The notes: generated by a model not told the origin, from the letters alone. A DNA stretch of 44,366 nt from CAG-791 sp963658695 (GCA_963658695.1 CAVKRN010000013.1:1-44366); one strand, 5' to 3'. Shown: positions 25,278-33,632, numbered from the stretch's first letter. Numbers and translations: made by a program.

Positions 25278-26297
25278 ATGGCATTATTTGAATCTTATGA
25301 AAGAAGAGAGCCCCAGATTCTTGCCACACTGAGCAAGTACGGCATTTCCTCCGTTGAGGAGTGCAAGACCATCACTGAGGCAGCAGGTCTTGATGTCTAC
25401 CATCTGGTAGAGGGCATTCAGCCCATCTGCTTCGAGAATGCAAAGTGGGCTTACACCGTTGGTGCAGCCATCGCTATCAAGAAGAACTGCCGCAAGGCCG
25501 ACGAGGCAGCTGCTGCTATCGGCGAAGGCCTTCAGTCCTTCTGCATTCCCGGCTCCGTTGCTGACCGCCGCAAGGTAGGTCTCGGCCACGGTAACCTCGG
25601 CAAGATGCTCCTTGAGGAGAACACCGAGTGCTTCGCATTCCTGGCAGGCCACGAGTCCTTCGCAGCTGCTGAGGGTGCCATCGGTATCGCCGACAAGGCC
25701 AACAAGGTTCGTCAGAAGCCTCTGCGCGTTATCCTGAACGGTCTTGGAAAGGATGCTGCCAAGATCATCTCCCGTATCAACGGCTTCACCTATGTTGAGA
25801 CCGAGTACGACTACTTCACCGGCGAGCTGAAGGTTCTCTCCGAGACCTGCTACTCCAAGGATGCTTCCAGCCCTCGTGCAAAGGTTCGCTGCTACGGCGC
25901 GGACGATGTACAGGAAGGTGTCGCTATCATGTGGAAGGAGAACGTAGATATCTCCATCACCGGTAACTCCACCAACCCGACTCGTTTCCAGCACCCGGTT
26001 GCAGGCACCTACAAGAAGGAAAGACTCGAAGCCGGCAAGAAGTACTTCTCCGTTGCTTCCGGCGGCGGCACCGGCCGTACACTTCACCCGGACAACATGG
26101 CAGCAGGCCCGGCTTCCTATGGCTTCACCGATACGCTTGGCCGTATGCACAGTGATGCACAGTTCGCAGGCTCCTCTTCCGTACCGGCTCACGTTGAGAT
26201 GATGGGTCTGATCGGAATGGGCAACAACCCGATGGTTGGCGCAACCGTATCTACTGCTGTATCCGTAGCACTCGCTGCTGAGCAGGGCAAGTTCTAA
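25278..26297 (+). CDS. GGGtGRT protein
   Basis: Protein of 339 aa named after its motif, here SVASGGGTGRTLHPDN near residues 255-270. Other conserved-looking stretches are KVGLGHGNLGKMLL, FAFLAGHESFAAAEGAIGIADKAN and SITGNSTNPTRFQHPV. There are seven or more Cys residues, including PICF, SFCIPG, ETCYSK and VRCYG. AGAAGGAGGAAAAC precedes the ATG. Glycine-rich and basic motifs could bind a nucleotide or phosphate, but this is inference. The family is widespread in anaerobic bacteria and archaea, sits beside a Fe-S scaffold-like gene, and has no assigned reaction that I know of. Confidence 0.9.
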   Translation: MALFESYERREPQILATLSKYGISSVEECKTITEAAGLDVYHLVEGIQPICFENAKWAYTVGAAIAIKKNCRKADEAAAAIGEGLQSFCIPGSVADRRKVGLGHGNLGKMLLEENTECFAFLAGHESFAAAEGAIGIADKANKVRQKPLRVILNGLGKDAAKIISRINGFTYVETEYDYFTGELKVLSETCYSKDASSPRAKVRCYGADDVQEGVAIMWKENVDISITGNSTNPTRFQHPVAGTYKKERLEAGKKYFSVASGGGTGRTLHPDNMAAGPASYGFTDTLGRMHSDAQFAGSSSVPAHVEMMGLIGMGNNPMVGATVSTAVSVALAAEQGKF

Positions 26298-26329
26298 AGA
26301 GATGCTGATTTAATCAGTGTTTCCATAAG
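26294..26329. repeat. 36-bp palindromic repeat, copy 2
   Basis: GATGCTGATTTAATCAGTGT is the core. This copy begins inside the stop codon of the GGGtGRT gene. Copies 1 and 3 are at 1243-1278 and 26473-26508. Confidence 0.65.
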
Positions 26330-26372
26330 AAAACGCCGCGCTATCGTTACATAGCACCATCTTTATTGAAAA

Positions 26373-26413
26373 GGAGCGACATCCCAGACCATCCGGGATG
26401 CCGCTCCTTTTTT
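26373..26413 (+). terminator. Terminator of the scaffold-like/GGGtGRT pair
   Basis: GGAGCGACATCCC pairs with GGGATGCCGCTCC, followed by a T6 run. It is a strong intrinsic terminator between convergent GGGtGRT and trpA, and could serve both strands because A-rich sequence lies on the other side. Confidence 0.93.
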
Positions 26414-26425
26414 CGTTTCCTTTTT

Positions 26426-26458
26426 GTACAGAAGCCAACCCGCGACAGGTTAACGGAG
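26426..26458 (+). repeat. Dispersed intergenic repeat, diverged copy H
   Basis: GTACAGAAGCCAACCCGCGA and the following CAGGTTAACGGAG resemble the core of the repeat family with several changes. Confidence 0.4.
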
Positions 26459-26472
26459 TAGCCCCTCTGTCA

Positions 26473-26508
26473 CTTAGGGAAATGCTGATTTAATCGGCAT
26501 TTCCTTAG
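26473..26508. repeat. 36-bp palindromic repeat, copy 3
   Basis: GGGAAATGC and GCATTTCC form the arms around TGATTTAATCG, making the most symmetrical of the three copies. It lies just beyond the trpA stop. Confidence 0.65.
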
Positions 26509-26533
26509 TCGACAGGTAACCAATACTCGCAGC

Positions 26534-27313
26534 CTACTGCAGCGCGTGCACCGCGTCTGCCATACCCTTAACATACTCACCCACCGGTCCTGCCGCCTCG
26601 GTGCCATGCTTTGCAATGATTTTGATGATCGCTGAGCCCACAATGGCGCCATCGGAAAGTGCCGCCATCTTCGCTGCCTGCTCCGGTGTGGAAATGCCAA
26701 AACCCACTGCACAAGGGACGTTAGTATTGGCTTTGACCAATTCAGTCATCTTGCCGATATCTGTTGTAATCTCACTTCTGGTTCCCGTGACGCCAAGAGA
26801 AGAAACCATGTAAATAAAGCCCTTCGCTTCTTTGGCGATCCTGGCAATCCGGTTCTCCGACGTGGGTGCGATCATAGAGATGAGATCCATTCCCAACGGT
26901 GCAAAGACGGCATCGAACTCCTCTTTTTCCTCATACGGAACATCCGGCAGGATAATTCCGTCGATCCCGGCATCCGCCGCCTTTTTCGCAAACTTCTCCA
27001 TTCCATACGAGAACACGACATTGGCATAGGTCATGTATACCATCGGAATGTCGATATCCTCCCGCAGCTCTTTTGTCAGCTCGAACACCTTATCCGTCGT
27101 CGTTCCGGCCTTGAGCGCTATATTATCCGCTTCCATGATCACCGGTCCCTCTGCTGTCGGATCCGAGAAGGGAATTCCCAGCTCGATCAGATCCGCTCCG
27201 TTTTCGACCGCTGCTCTTACCACCTTCTTTGTGGTTTCCAGATCCGGATCACCTACCGTAATAAAGGCAATGAATGCCTTGTGGTCCTTAAACGCATTTT
27301 CAATTCTGCTCAT
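26534..27313 (-). CDS. trpA: Tryptophan synthase alpha chain
   Basis: Protein of 259 aa that cleaves indole-3-glycerol phosphate to indole, which is channelled to TrpB. The signature ELGIPFSDPTAEGPV contains the catalytic Glu (Glu44). At the place of the enterobacterial catalytic Asp60 it has Glu55, a variant I believe is common in Clostridia. The phosphate-binding loops are GFIYMVSSLGVTGTR and GFGISTPEQAA. AGGAAGGACATACA precedes the ATG. It is the last gene of the trp operon but is separated from trpB by 366 bp of repeat elements. Confidence 0.96.
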   Translation of the reverse strand: MSRIENAFKDHKAFIAFITVGDPDLETTKKVVRAAVENGADLIELGIPFSDPTAEGPVIMEADNIALKAGTTTDKVFELTKELREDIDIPMVYMTYANVVFSYGMEKFAKKAADAGIDGIILPDVPYEEKEEFDAVFAPLGMDLISMIAPTSENRIARIAKEAKGFIYMVSSLGVTGTRSEITTDIGKMTELVKANTNVPCAVGFGISTPEQAAKMAALSDGAIVGSAIIKIIAKHGTEAAGPVGEYVKGMADAVHALQ

Positions 27314-27334
27314 TGTATGTCCTTCCTATATATC

Positions 27335-27512
27335 GTGTGCACGCCCGCCAGTCGACAGGGTGGCGGAGAATGTCCAGATCAGGGGCCTTGCGAGGCCTCG
27401 GTGCTTGCGAGCGTTTTGTGCGAGCTTAGCACCGCTAGGTCCGAGGATGGAGCGAGAGCGTCCCCTGATCGGACAACTCCGCCAGGACCCGTCGCCAGCG
27501 GGCATCTGCACA
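27335..27512. mobile_element. 178-bp MITE-like palindromic element in the trpB-trpA gap
   Basis: The first and last roughly 50 bases (27335-27385 and 27462-27512) are imperfect inverted copies. The left end runs from GTGTGCACGCCCGCCAGTCG to GATCAGGGG and the right end is its complement. The core adds nested pairs such as CCTCGG/CCGAGG and GGTGCT/AGCACC. It has no coding capacity for a transposase. Its ends match the core of the dispersed repeat family (CTGGCGACGGGTCCTGGCGG in the right end), so scattered copies may be partial relatives. Confidence 0.65.
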
Positions 27513-27524
27513 GCCCACCCCCCG

Positions 27525-27676
27525 AACAGGAGGCTATGCCATCAGGCATAGCCGAGTATCCCTCCCTGCATGCACGAGGAGAATTTCGCGCAGGCGAATT
27601 CTCCGATGTGGGAGTGCGTTTTCCTGCAAGGAAAACCACTCCAAACAGGAGGCTATGCCATCAGGCATAGCCGAGT
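27525..27676. repeat. Hairpin repeat array with two identical 33-bp units
   Basis: Two identical 33-bp direct repeats (27525-27557 and 27644-27676) each contain the hairpin GGCTATGCC-ATCA-GGCATAGCC. Between them are two more hairpins: GGAGAATT/AATTCTCC and GGAGTG/CACTCC with inner GTTTTCC/GGAAAAC. A short plus-strand frame crosses the array but looks fortuitous. The second unit ends four bases before the trpB stop codon. Confidence 0.75.
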
Positions 27677-27679
27677 GTA

Positions 27680-28879
27680 CTATTCCGCATCCAGTGCGAT
27701 GTTCTCTCCGCGGTATCTTGCAATGGCGGCACAGTCCTTGTCACCGCGTCCGGAAACGGTGATCACGATGATCTTATCCCTATCCATCTTCGGCGCAATC
27801 TTCATGGCATAGGCCAGTGCGTGGGAGCTCTCGATAGCAGGTATGATGCCCTCCGTCTTCGAGAGATATTCAAAGGCCTGCACAGCCTCCTCATCGGTCA
27901 CCGGCACATAAGTAGCCCTGCCGATATCATGCAGGTACGCATGCTCCGGTCCGATGCCCGGATAATCCAGTCCGGCCGAGATGGAATACACCGGTGCAAT
28001 CTGTCCGTCCTCATTCTGGCAAAAATACGACTTCATTCCATGGAAAATCCCAAGGCGTCCGGTATTGATGGTCGCTGCCGTTTCAAACGTATCGATGCCG
28101 CGTCCAGCCGCCTCGCACCCGATCAGTTCCACCGACGGATCGTCAATGAAATGGTAGAAGGTGCCGATGGCATTGGAGCCGCCGCCCACGCAGGCAATGA
28201 CGGTGTCCGGGAGCCGTCCCTCTTTCTCCAGAATCTGCTGCTTGATCTCCTTGGAAATCACGGCCTGGAAATCACGGACAATTGTCGGGAAGGGATGGGG
28301 ACCCATCACCGATCCGAGGCAGTAATGCGTATCCGAAATGCGGCTCGTCCATTCCCGCATCGCCTGGGAAACCGCATCCTTCAGCGTCCCGGTTCCATCG
28401 GTTACCGGCACCACCTCTGCGCCCAGGAGCTTCATTTTATATACGTTCAGAGCCTGGCGCTCCGTGTCCACCTTGCCCATGAAGACAACGCACTCCATGC
28501 CCAGAAGTGCCGCCACGGTTGCCGTCGCAACGCCGTGCTGGCCTGCCCCGGTCTCCGCGATCAGTCTTGTTTTGCCCATCTTCTTAGCAAGAAGAGCCTG
28601 GCCAAGGCAGTTGTTGATCTTGTGCGCACCGGTGTGATTCAAATCCTCACGCTTTAAGTAGATCTTCGCTCCGCCCAGGTCCTTTGTGACCTTCTCTGCA
28701 TAGTACAGGCGGCTGGGACGACCTGCGTAATCGTTGAACAGGTCCGTCAGCTCGCGGTTGAACTCCGGATCATCCTTATAGTGGTTGTAGGCCTCCTCCA
28801 GCTCAATCACCGCATTCATCAGTGTCTCCGGAATGTACTGTCCTCCGTGCACTCCAAATCTGCCGTTTTGATTCGTCAT
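27680..28879 (-). CDS. trpB: Tryptophan synthase beta chain
   Basis: PLP enzyme of 399 aa that condenses indole with serine. The PLP lysine is Lys87 in HTGAHKINNCLGQ, and the phosphate-binding loop is VGGGSNAIG. GRFGVHGGQYIPETLM at the N-terminus and ETGAGQHGVATA are typical of TrpB1. The start was placed at the ATG giving MTNQNGRFG, with AGAAAGGA about 10 nt upstream; the open frame extends 41 codons further into trpCF but has no site. trpCF ends 19 nt upstream. Confidence 0.97.
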   Translation of the reverse strand: MTNQNGRFGVHGGQYIPETLMNAVIELEEAYNHYKDDPEFNRELTDLFNDYAGRPSRLYYAEKVTKDLGGAKIYLKREDLNHTGAHKINNCLGQALLAKKMGKTRLIAETGAGQHGVATATVAALLGMECVVFMGKVDTERQALNVYKMKLLGAEVVPVTDGTGTLKDAVSQAMREWTSRISDTHYCLGSVMGPHPFPTIVRDFQAVISKEIKQQILEKEGRLPDTVIACVGGGSNAIGTFYHFIDDPSVELIGCEAAGRGIDTFETAATINTGRLGIFHGMKSYFCQNEDGQIAPVYSISAGLDYPGIGPEHAYLHDIGRATYVPVTDEEAVQAFEYLSKTEGIIPAIESSHALAYAMKIAPKMDRDKIIVITVSGRGDKDCAAIARYRGENIALDAE

Positions 28880-28898
28880 TTCCTGCATTCCTTTCTGC

Positions 28899-30476
28899 TC
28901 AAATTGTATTCGGTGTCTTCGCAGCGCTGCGCACACTTGCCGCAAAGCACCGGATCTTCTCCGAATCCTTCCTTCCGTCCGTTTCCAGCGAAGAACTCGC
29001 ATCCACGCCCCATGGCCGGCACTGCGTTATCGCATCCTGCACATTGCCCGGCGTCAGCCCGCCGGCCAGCATATAAGGCCTTCGGCATCCGGTAAGAAGT
29101 GACCAGTCAAAGGCTTCGCCGGTTCCGCCCGCCCCGTTATCCAGCAAAACCATATCCGCCGCCGACGCTTCCGCAAGCCGAATATCTGCCTCGCTGTCCA
29201 CACGAAACGCCTTGATGATGAACAGCTCCCGCTCCGGGAAGGCTGCCTTTGCCTGCGCGCGAAGAGCGGCAATGTCTTCGTTGCTCTCACTTCCGTGGAG
29301 CTGCACCGCATCCAGGCGGCAGGTTCCAAGGACATCCACAATTTCCTGCACACTCGCATCCACAAAAACGCCTACCGGTCGAATCCGCGAATCCAGCGCC
29401 TTCCGCAGCTCTTCTGCCTGTTCCGGCGCAATGTACCGGCGCCTTGTCTTGTCAAAAATAAAACCAGCATATTCCGGCTGCACGGCGTTCACAGCATCCA
29501 CGTCCTCCCGGGTCCGAAGTCCGCATAGCTTGATGCGAACCGGCGTATTCCCGTCGTCGCCCCGGAGCCTTGCCAGCTCCTTCCCGGGGCCCTCGGCCCG
29601 CATCAGCTGCTCACCGATCAGTACCGCATTGACGCCGTTTTGCCGCAGCGTTTCCACATCCTCCGGAGTTCGAATGCCTGACTCCGCCACGAAGATTACA
29701 TTGGACGGAGCAAGACTCCGCAGGCGGATGCTGTTGTGAATGTCCACCGTGAAATCCTTCAGGTTCCGGTTATTCACGCCGATGATCCTGGCTCCGGCCG
29801 CCACCGCAGAGGCCACCTCCGCTTCATCATGTGCTTCCACAATGGCAGATAATCCCAGCTGATCTGCAATCTGCAGATAGGACTCGATGGTCTTCGTGTC
29901 AAGGAGCGCCGCAATCAGAAGGATGGCCGAGGCGCCCGCTGTTTTGGCTTCGTAAATCATGTAGGGATCCACCGTAAAATCCTTGCGAAGGCAGGGAATC
30001 CGTACGTCTGCCGCGATGTCCCGAAGATAGTCAAGCGAGCCCAGAAACCACTTGGGCTCTGTCAGGACCGAGATGGCCGAAGCGCCCGCTGCCTCATACT
30101 CTCTGGCAATCTCCAGGTACGGAAAGTGGGGGGCGATCAGTCCCTTGGAGGGCGATGCCTTCTTGCACTCACAGATAAAGTGGATTTCATCACCCTCGGA
30201 AAGAGCTCTCTCGAAGGCAAAATCTCCTCGCCCCACCGCAGATTTCCTTCCGGTACCAATGCTCAGGCCGCCCGATGCACCTGCATGTCGGCCGTTCGAT
30301 GTGCCCAAATCCAGACCGTCCGATGAACCTGCACATTGGCCATGCAATGAATCCGCATGCTCTGCGCGGTATATGGCAAAGGCTTCCTCCCGGATCTGTT
30401 CCAGCGGCTTTTGCGCCTTCGCCCTTTCGACACGGAGCCGCGCGTAATCCGCCAGCTCATCCAGAATATTTCCCAT
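28899..30476 (-). CDS. trpCF: Fused indole-3-glycerol phosphate synthase / phosphoribosylanthranilate isomerase
   Basis: Bifunctional protein of 525 aa. The TrpC half (to about residue 295) has ICECKKASPSKG, CLRKDFTVDPY and GVNNRNLKDF. The TrpF half (from about 310) has IKLCGLRTREDVDAVN, GVFVDA, VQLHGSE and LLDNGAGGTGEAFDW. The pair catalyses two consecutive steps from phosphoribosylanthranilate to indoleglycerol phosphate, here in TrpC-TrpF order. The start is the ATG behind GAGGAGTGT. Residues about 39-78, between the first TrpC helix and the barrel, are a low-complexity insert of five 8-residue repeats (roughly xxAGxSxG) encoded by a 24-bp tandem repeat. The active-site motifs are intact. 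Confidence 0.95.
   Translation of the reverse strand: MGNILDELADYARLRVERAKAQKPLEQIREEAFAIYRAEHADSLHGQCAGSSDGLDLGTSNGRHAGASGGLSIGTGRKSAVGRGDFAFERALSEGDEIHFICECKKASPSKGLIAPHFPYLEIAREYEAAGASAISVLTEPKWFLGSLDYLRDIAADVRIPCLRKDFTVDPYMIYEAKTAGASAILLIAALLDTKTIESYLQIADQLGLSAIVEAHDEAEVASAVAAGARIIGVNNRNLKDFTVDIHNSIRLRSLAPSNVIFVAESGIRTPEDVETLRQNGVNAVLIGEQLMRAEGPGKELARLRGDDGNTPVRIKLCGLRTREDVDAVNAVQPEYAGFIFDKTRRRYIAPEQAEELRKALDSRIRPVGVFVDASVQEIVDVLGTCRLDAVQLHGSESNEDIAALRAQAKAAFPERELFIIKAFRVDSEADIRLAEASAADMVLLDNGAGGTGEAFDWSLLTGCRRPYMLAGGLTPGNVQDAITQCRPWGVDASSSLETDGRKDSEKIRCFAASVRSAAKTPNTI
30243..30362 (-). repeat. 24-bp tandem repeat inside trpC
   Basis: Units of 24 bp start at about 30268, 30292, 30316 and 30340 with the recurring start CCGNNCGATG on the plus strand (for example CCGCCCGATGCACCTGCATG and CCGTCCGATGAACCTGCACA); a more diverged unit lies on the lower side. 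The period is a multiple of three, so the reading frame is kept. Confidence 0.8.
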
Positions 30477-30560
30477 ACACTCCTCTTTCGTCATCTGCAT
30501 CGGGGTTTTCCGAATGCAAGGAAAAACCCGCGTATGCGGTGCAAAACAGATATGGCATCC

Positions 30561-31583
30561 TCAGGAATTGCTGACCTCTGCCACCTTCTCCAGCGTCTTT
30601 AGCGCTGCACCGGAGTCGATCAGCTCTGCTGCCAGCTTCACGCCCTCTTCGATGGACGCTGCTGCCTTTCCGGCATACAGCGCGCAGCCGGCATTCATCA
30701 GAACAATGTTGCGCTTTGCGCCGGTGATGGTGCCGTTCAGGATTCCTCTGGTGATTTCGGCATTCTCCTCGGGAGAGCCGCCGACGATCTCTTCCTTCGT
30801 CCCGCGGGCAAGACCGAAGTCCTCCGGCTTGATCTCAAAGGTGCGATAGAACCCGTCCCGCAGCTCGCAGACCGTCGTCGGCGCGCTGACAGAAACCTCA
30901 TCCATGCGATCCTTTCCGTATACAACCAGCGCCCGCTTTACACCCAGGGAGCTCAGCACCTTAGCCACGGGTTCCACCAGATACTCATCATACACGCCCA
31001 AGAGGAACATCTCCGGCTTCGCCGGATTGGTCAGCGGTCCTAAAATGTTGAATACCGTGCGGAAGCCCAGCTCCTTACGGATGGGTCCAACGTATTTCAT
31101 CGCCGCGTGGTACTTCTGGGCGAACATAAAGCAAAATCCTGCTTCCTCCAGCATCTTGCGGCACAGCTCCGGATCCTGCTGAATATTGATCCCCAGCGCT
31201 TCCAGGCAGTCCGCTGTCCCGGAAAGGGAGGAGGCAGCGCGGTTGCCGTGCTTAGCCACCTTTACGCCGCCGGCTGCCACCACCATAGCCGTCGTCGTGG
31301 AAATGTTAAAGGAATGTGCGCCATCGCCGCCTGTTCCGACAATCTCCAGCACCTCCATGCCCGGGTGCGGCACCGGTGTTGCCAGTGAACGCATCGCATA
31401 CGCACAGCCGGAAATCTCATCAATGGTCTCTGCCTTGGTGGATTTCGTAGAAAGGGCCGCCAGGAACGCCGCATTCTGCGTCGGTGTCGTCTCGCCCTTC
31501 ATAATTTCCAGCATCGTATCTCTGGCTTCTTCGTAGGTAAGATCTTCTTTGCTGACAATCTTAATAATGGCTTCCTTAATCAT
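30561..31583 (-). CDS. trpD: Anthranilate phosphoribosyltransferase
   Basis: Protein of 340 aa that joins anthranilate to PRPP. Signatures are the PRPP-binding EIVGTGGDGAHSFNISTTTA, KHGNRAASSLSGTADCLEALG, and FNILGPLTNPAKP. AAGGGAGAGAGCG precedes the ATG, which lies inside the trpG end (8-nt overlap), so the two are translationally coupled. It is unfused, unlike the TrpGD of enterobacteria. Length is standard. Confidence 0.97.
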   Translation of the reverse strand: MIKEAIIKIVSKEDLTYEEARDTMLEIMKGETTPTQNAAFLAALSTKSTKAETIDEISGCAYAMRSLATPVPHPGMEVLEIVGTGGDGAHSFNISTTTAMVVAAGGVKVAKHGNRAASSLSGTADCLEALGINIQQDPELCRKMLEEAGFCFMFAQKYHAAMKYVGPIRKELGFRTVFNILGPLTNPAKPEMFLLGVYDEYLVEPVAKVLSSLGVKRALVVYGKDRMDEVSVSAPTTVCELRDGFYRTFEIKPEDFGLARGTKEEIVGGSPEENAEITRGILNGTITGAKRNIVLMNAGCALYAGKAAASIEEGVKLAAELIDSGAALKTLEKVAEVSNS

Positions 31584-32163
31584 CGCTCTCTCCCTTCATC
31601 GCACAATAATTCTCCAGAATCGCCGCACCGTCCGGCGTCATAATGGATTCCGGATGAAACTGCAAACCGTAAACCGGATACTCCGTATCCTGTACAGCCA
31701 TCACCTCGCCGTCGTCTGTTCGGGCAATCACCTTCAGCGTATTCGGCAGTGACGCCTCCTCCGCTGCCAGCGAATGGTAGCGCGCCACCGGTATTTTGCC
31801 CGGAAGTCCCTTGAAGATTTGACTTTCCTGGTCAATCTCCGTCAAAGACTGCTTGCCGTGCATCAGCTCCTTCGCATAGCCGACTACGCCGCCATAGGCC
31901 TCGCAGATGGCCTGCTCCCCCAGGCAGACACCCAGAATCGGAATCCCGCTGGTTCGGAGCTTTTTCACCAGCTCCTCACAGATCCCGGCATCGGCAGGCC
32001 TTCCCGGTCCCGGGGATAAGATGATGCGGTCCGGATGCAGCTCCCGGATCTCCTCCACCGTCTTCTCATCGTTTCGCAGGACCGTGATGTCCGGATCGAT
32101 GGCGCCCACCATCTGGTACAGGTTGTAGGAAAAGCTGTCGTAATTATCAATCAGTAACGTCAT
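31576..32163 (-). CDS. trpG: Anthranilate synthase glutaminase component
   Basis: Class I glutamine amidotransferase of 195 aa supplying ammonia to TrpE. The catalytic Cys80 is in GVCLGEQAI, and His170 and Glu172 are in QFHPES. PGPGRP lies near residue 51. The start was set at MTLLIDNYDSFSYN, behind GGAGGCAGCCA, which overlaps the trpE end by 17 nt. It may also serve para-aminobenzoate synthesis, as in many Firmicutes, but its operon position says tryptophan. Confidence 0.95.
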   Translation of the reverse strand: MTLLIDNYDSFSYNLYQMVGAIDPDITVLRNDEKTVEEIRELHPDRIILSPGPGRPADAGICEELVKKLRTSGIPILGVCLGEQAICEAYGGVVGYAKELMHGKQSLTEIDQESQIFKGLPGKIPVARYHSLAAEEASLPNTLKVIARTDDGEVMAVQDTEYPVYGLQFHPESIMTPDGAAILENYCAMKGESDD

Positions 32164-33613
32164 TGGCTGCCTCCAGTGCCGACACAACGGCCCTTGCCTT
32201 ATTGATGCACTCCTGGTATTCCTTCTCCGGAACCGAATCCGCTACAATCCCGGCTCCGCTTCGGACGAACACCTTGCCGTTCTTCTTGTAGGCGATGCGA
32301 ATGGCAATGCAGGTATCCAGATTCCCGGTAAAATCGATGTAGCCGATGGCGCCGCCGTAAATCCCCCGCTTGTTGTTCTCCAGATCATTGATCAGCTGGC
32401 AGGCCCGGATCTTCGGTGCGCCGGAGAGTGTCCCGGCCGGCAGGATGGAATCCACCGCGTCAAGGGCGTCCAGATCCTTTCGTATTTGGCCCCGGACCGT
32501 AGAACCGATGTGCATCACGTGGGAGAACTTCAGCACCTCGTGGTAGCGCTCCACCTTCACACTCCCGAACTCCGAAATCTTACCGATGTCGTTGCGGCCA
32601 AGGTCCACCAGCATGTTGTGCTCGGCCAGCTCCTTCTCATCCGCAAGGAGCCCCGCCTCCAGTGCCTCGTCCTCCTCTAAGGTCTTGCCCCGTGGCCTTG
32701 TACCCGCCAGCGGGAAGGTGTGGAGCTCACCGTCCTCGAGCTTGACCAGAGTCTCCGGCGAAGCCCCCGCCACCTCCACATCCGTTCCTGCAAAATAGAA
32801 CATGTACGGAGACGGGTTCAGCGTCCGCAGCACGCGGTAGCAATTCAAAAGACTCCCCTCATAGCTGCCCTCCAGACGGTTCGAAAGCACGATCTGAAAG
32901 ATGTCGCCTTCCTTAATATGGTGCTGCGCCGTGCGCACCATCTGGCAGTAGCGCTCCTTATCAAATAGCGGAGTGATCTCCGACGTCAGAACACCGCCCG
33001 GCTCTTCCTTCATCTCGCCGTTGCGGATGAGGTCGATCAGCTCCTCCAGCTCCCGCCCAGCCCTCTTGTAGGACGTCTCCGCTTCGCGCAAATCGATATT
33101 GACGATGAGAACGATCTTCTGCCGCAGGTTGTCGAAGGCAATTACCTTGTCGAAGAGCATCAGATCCACATCGTTGAATTTCTCTGAGTCATCGGCGTCC
33201 AGATGGAGCGAGGGCTCGGCGTATTTCAGGTAATCGTAGGCAAAATATCCGACCAACCCGCCGGCAAAGGACGGAAGGTAATCCAGCCGCGGTGCCCGGT
33301 ACTCGTCAAGGATCTGCCGGATGGAGGCTCCCGGGTCCTTCGTCTCGAAGGATAGGGCTCCTACCTTCATGTGGCCATCCCGGCAGGTGATTTCCATCGT
33401 CGGATCGTAGCCAAGGAAGGTGTAGCGTCCCCATTTTTCCTGGGCCTCTGCCGATTCCAGAAGGTAGCAGTGGGAGGACACGTTCTTGAGCTTCTGCAGA
33501 ATCTGTATGGGTGTATACAGGTCCGAGAGGATCTCGGTGCTCACCGGAATCCGGCGATAGTCCCCCGCCTTGGCGTATTGAAGCACTTCTTCGTATGATG
33601 GTCTGATGTTCAT
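32147..33613 (-). CDS. trpE: Anthranilate synthase component I
   Basis: Chorismate-using enzyme of 488 aa, first of the tryptophan pathway. The C-terminal chorismate-binding domain has PSPYMFYFAG, FPLAGTRPRG, EHNMLVDLGRNDIG, HVMHIGSTVRG and GTLSGAPKIRA. The N-terminal feedback region contains LLESAEAQEKWGRYTFLG, the LLES motif associated with tryptophan inhibition. AAGGAGAATCCG precedes the ATG chosen. It heads the operon trpE-G-D-CF-B-A, about 420 nt downstream of the promoter and after a T-box leader. Confidence 0.97.
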   Translation of the reverse strand: MNIRPSYEEVLQYAKAGDYRRIPVSTEILSDLYTPIQILQKLKNVSSHCYLLESAEAQEKWGRYTFLGYDPTMEITCRDGHMKVGALSFETKDPGASIRQILDEYRAPRLDYLPSFAGGLVGYFAYDYLKYAEPSLHLDADDSEKFNDVDLMLFDKVIAFDNLRQKIVLIVNIDLREAETSYKRAGRELEELIDLIRNGEMKEEPGGVLTSEITPLFDKERYCQMVRTAQHHIKEGDIFQIVLSNRLEGSYEGSLLNCYRVLRTLNPSPYMFYFAGTDVEVAGASPETLVKLEDGELHTFPLAGTRPRGKTLEEDEALEAGLLADEKELAEHNMLVDLGRNDIGKISEFGSVKVERYHEVLKFSHVMHIGSTVRGQIRKDLDALDAVDSILPAGTLSGAPKIRACQLINDLENNKRGIYGGAIGYIDFTGNLDTCIAIRIAYKKNGKVFVRSGAGIVADSVPEKEYQECINKARAVVSALEAANDVTD

Positions 33614-33632
33614 CGGATTCTCCTTAGTATAC

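Noticed and set aside
27536..27670. 44-codon plus-strand frame behind AGGAGG in the trpB-trpA gap
   Set aside because: The frame is made of the hairpin repeats, the AGGAGG is only 2 nt from the ATG, and the sequence is part of a palindromic array.
27525..27676. CRISPR array
   Set aside because: Only two repeat units, the spacer is itself made of hairpins, and no cas genes are present.
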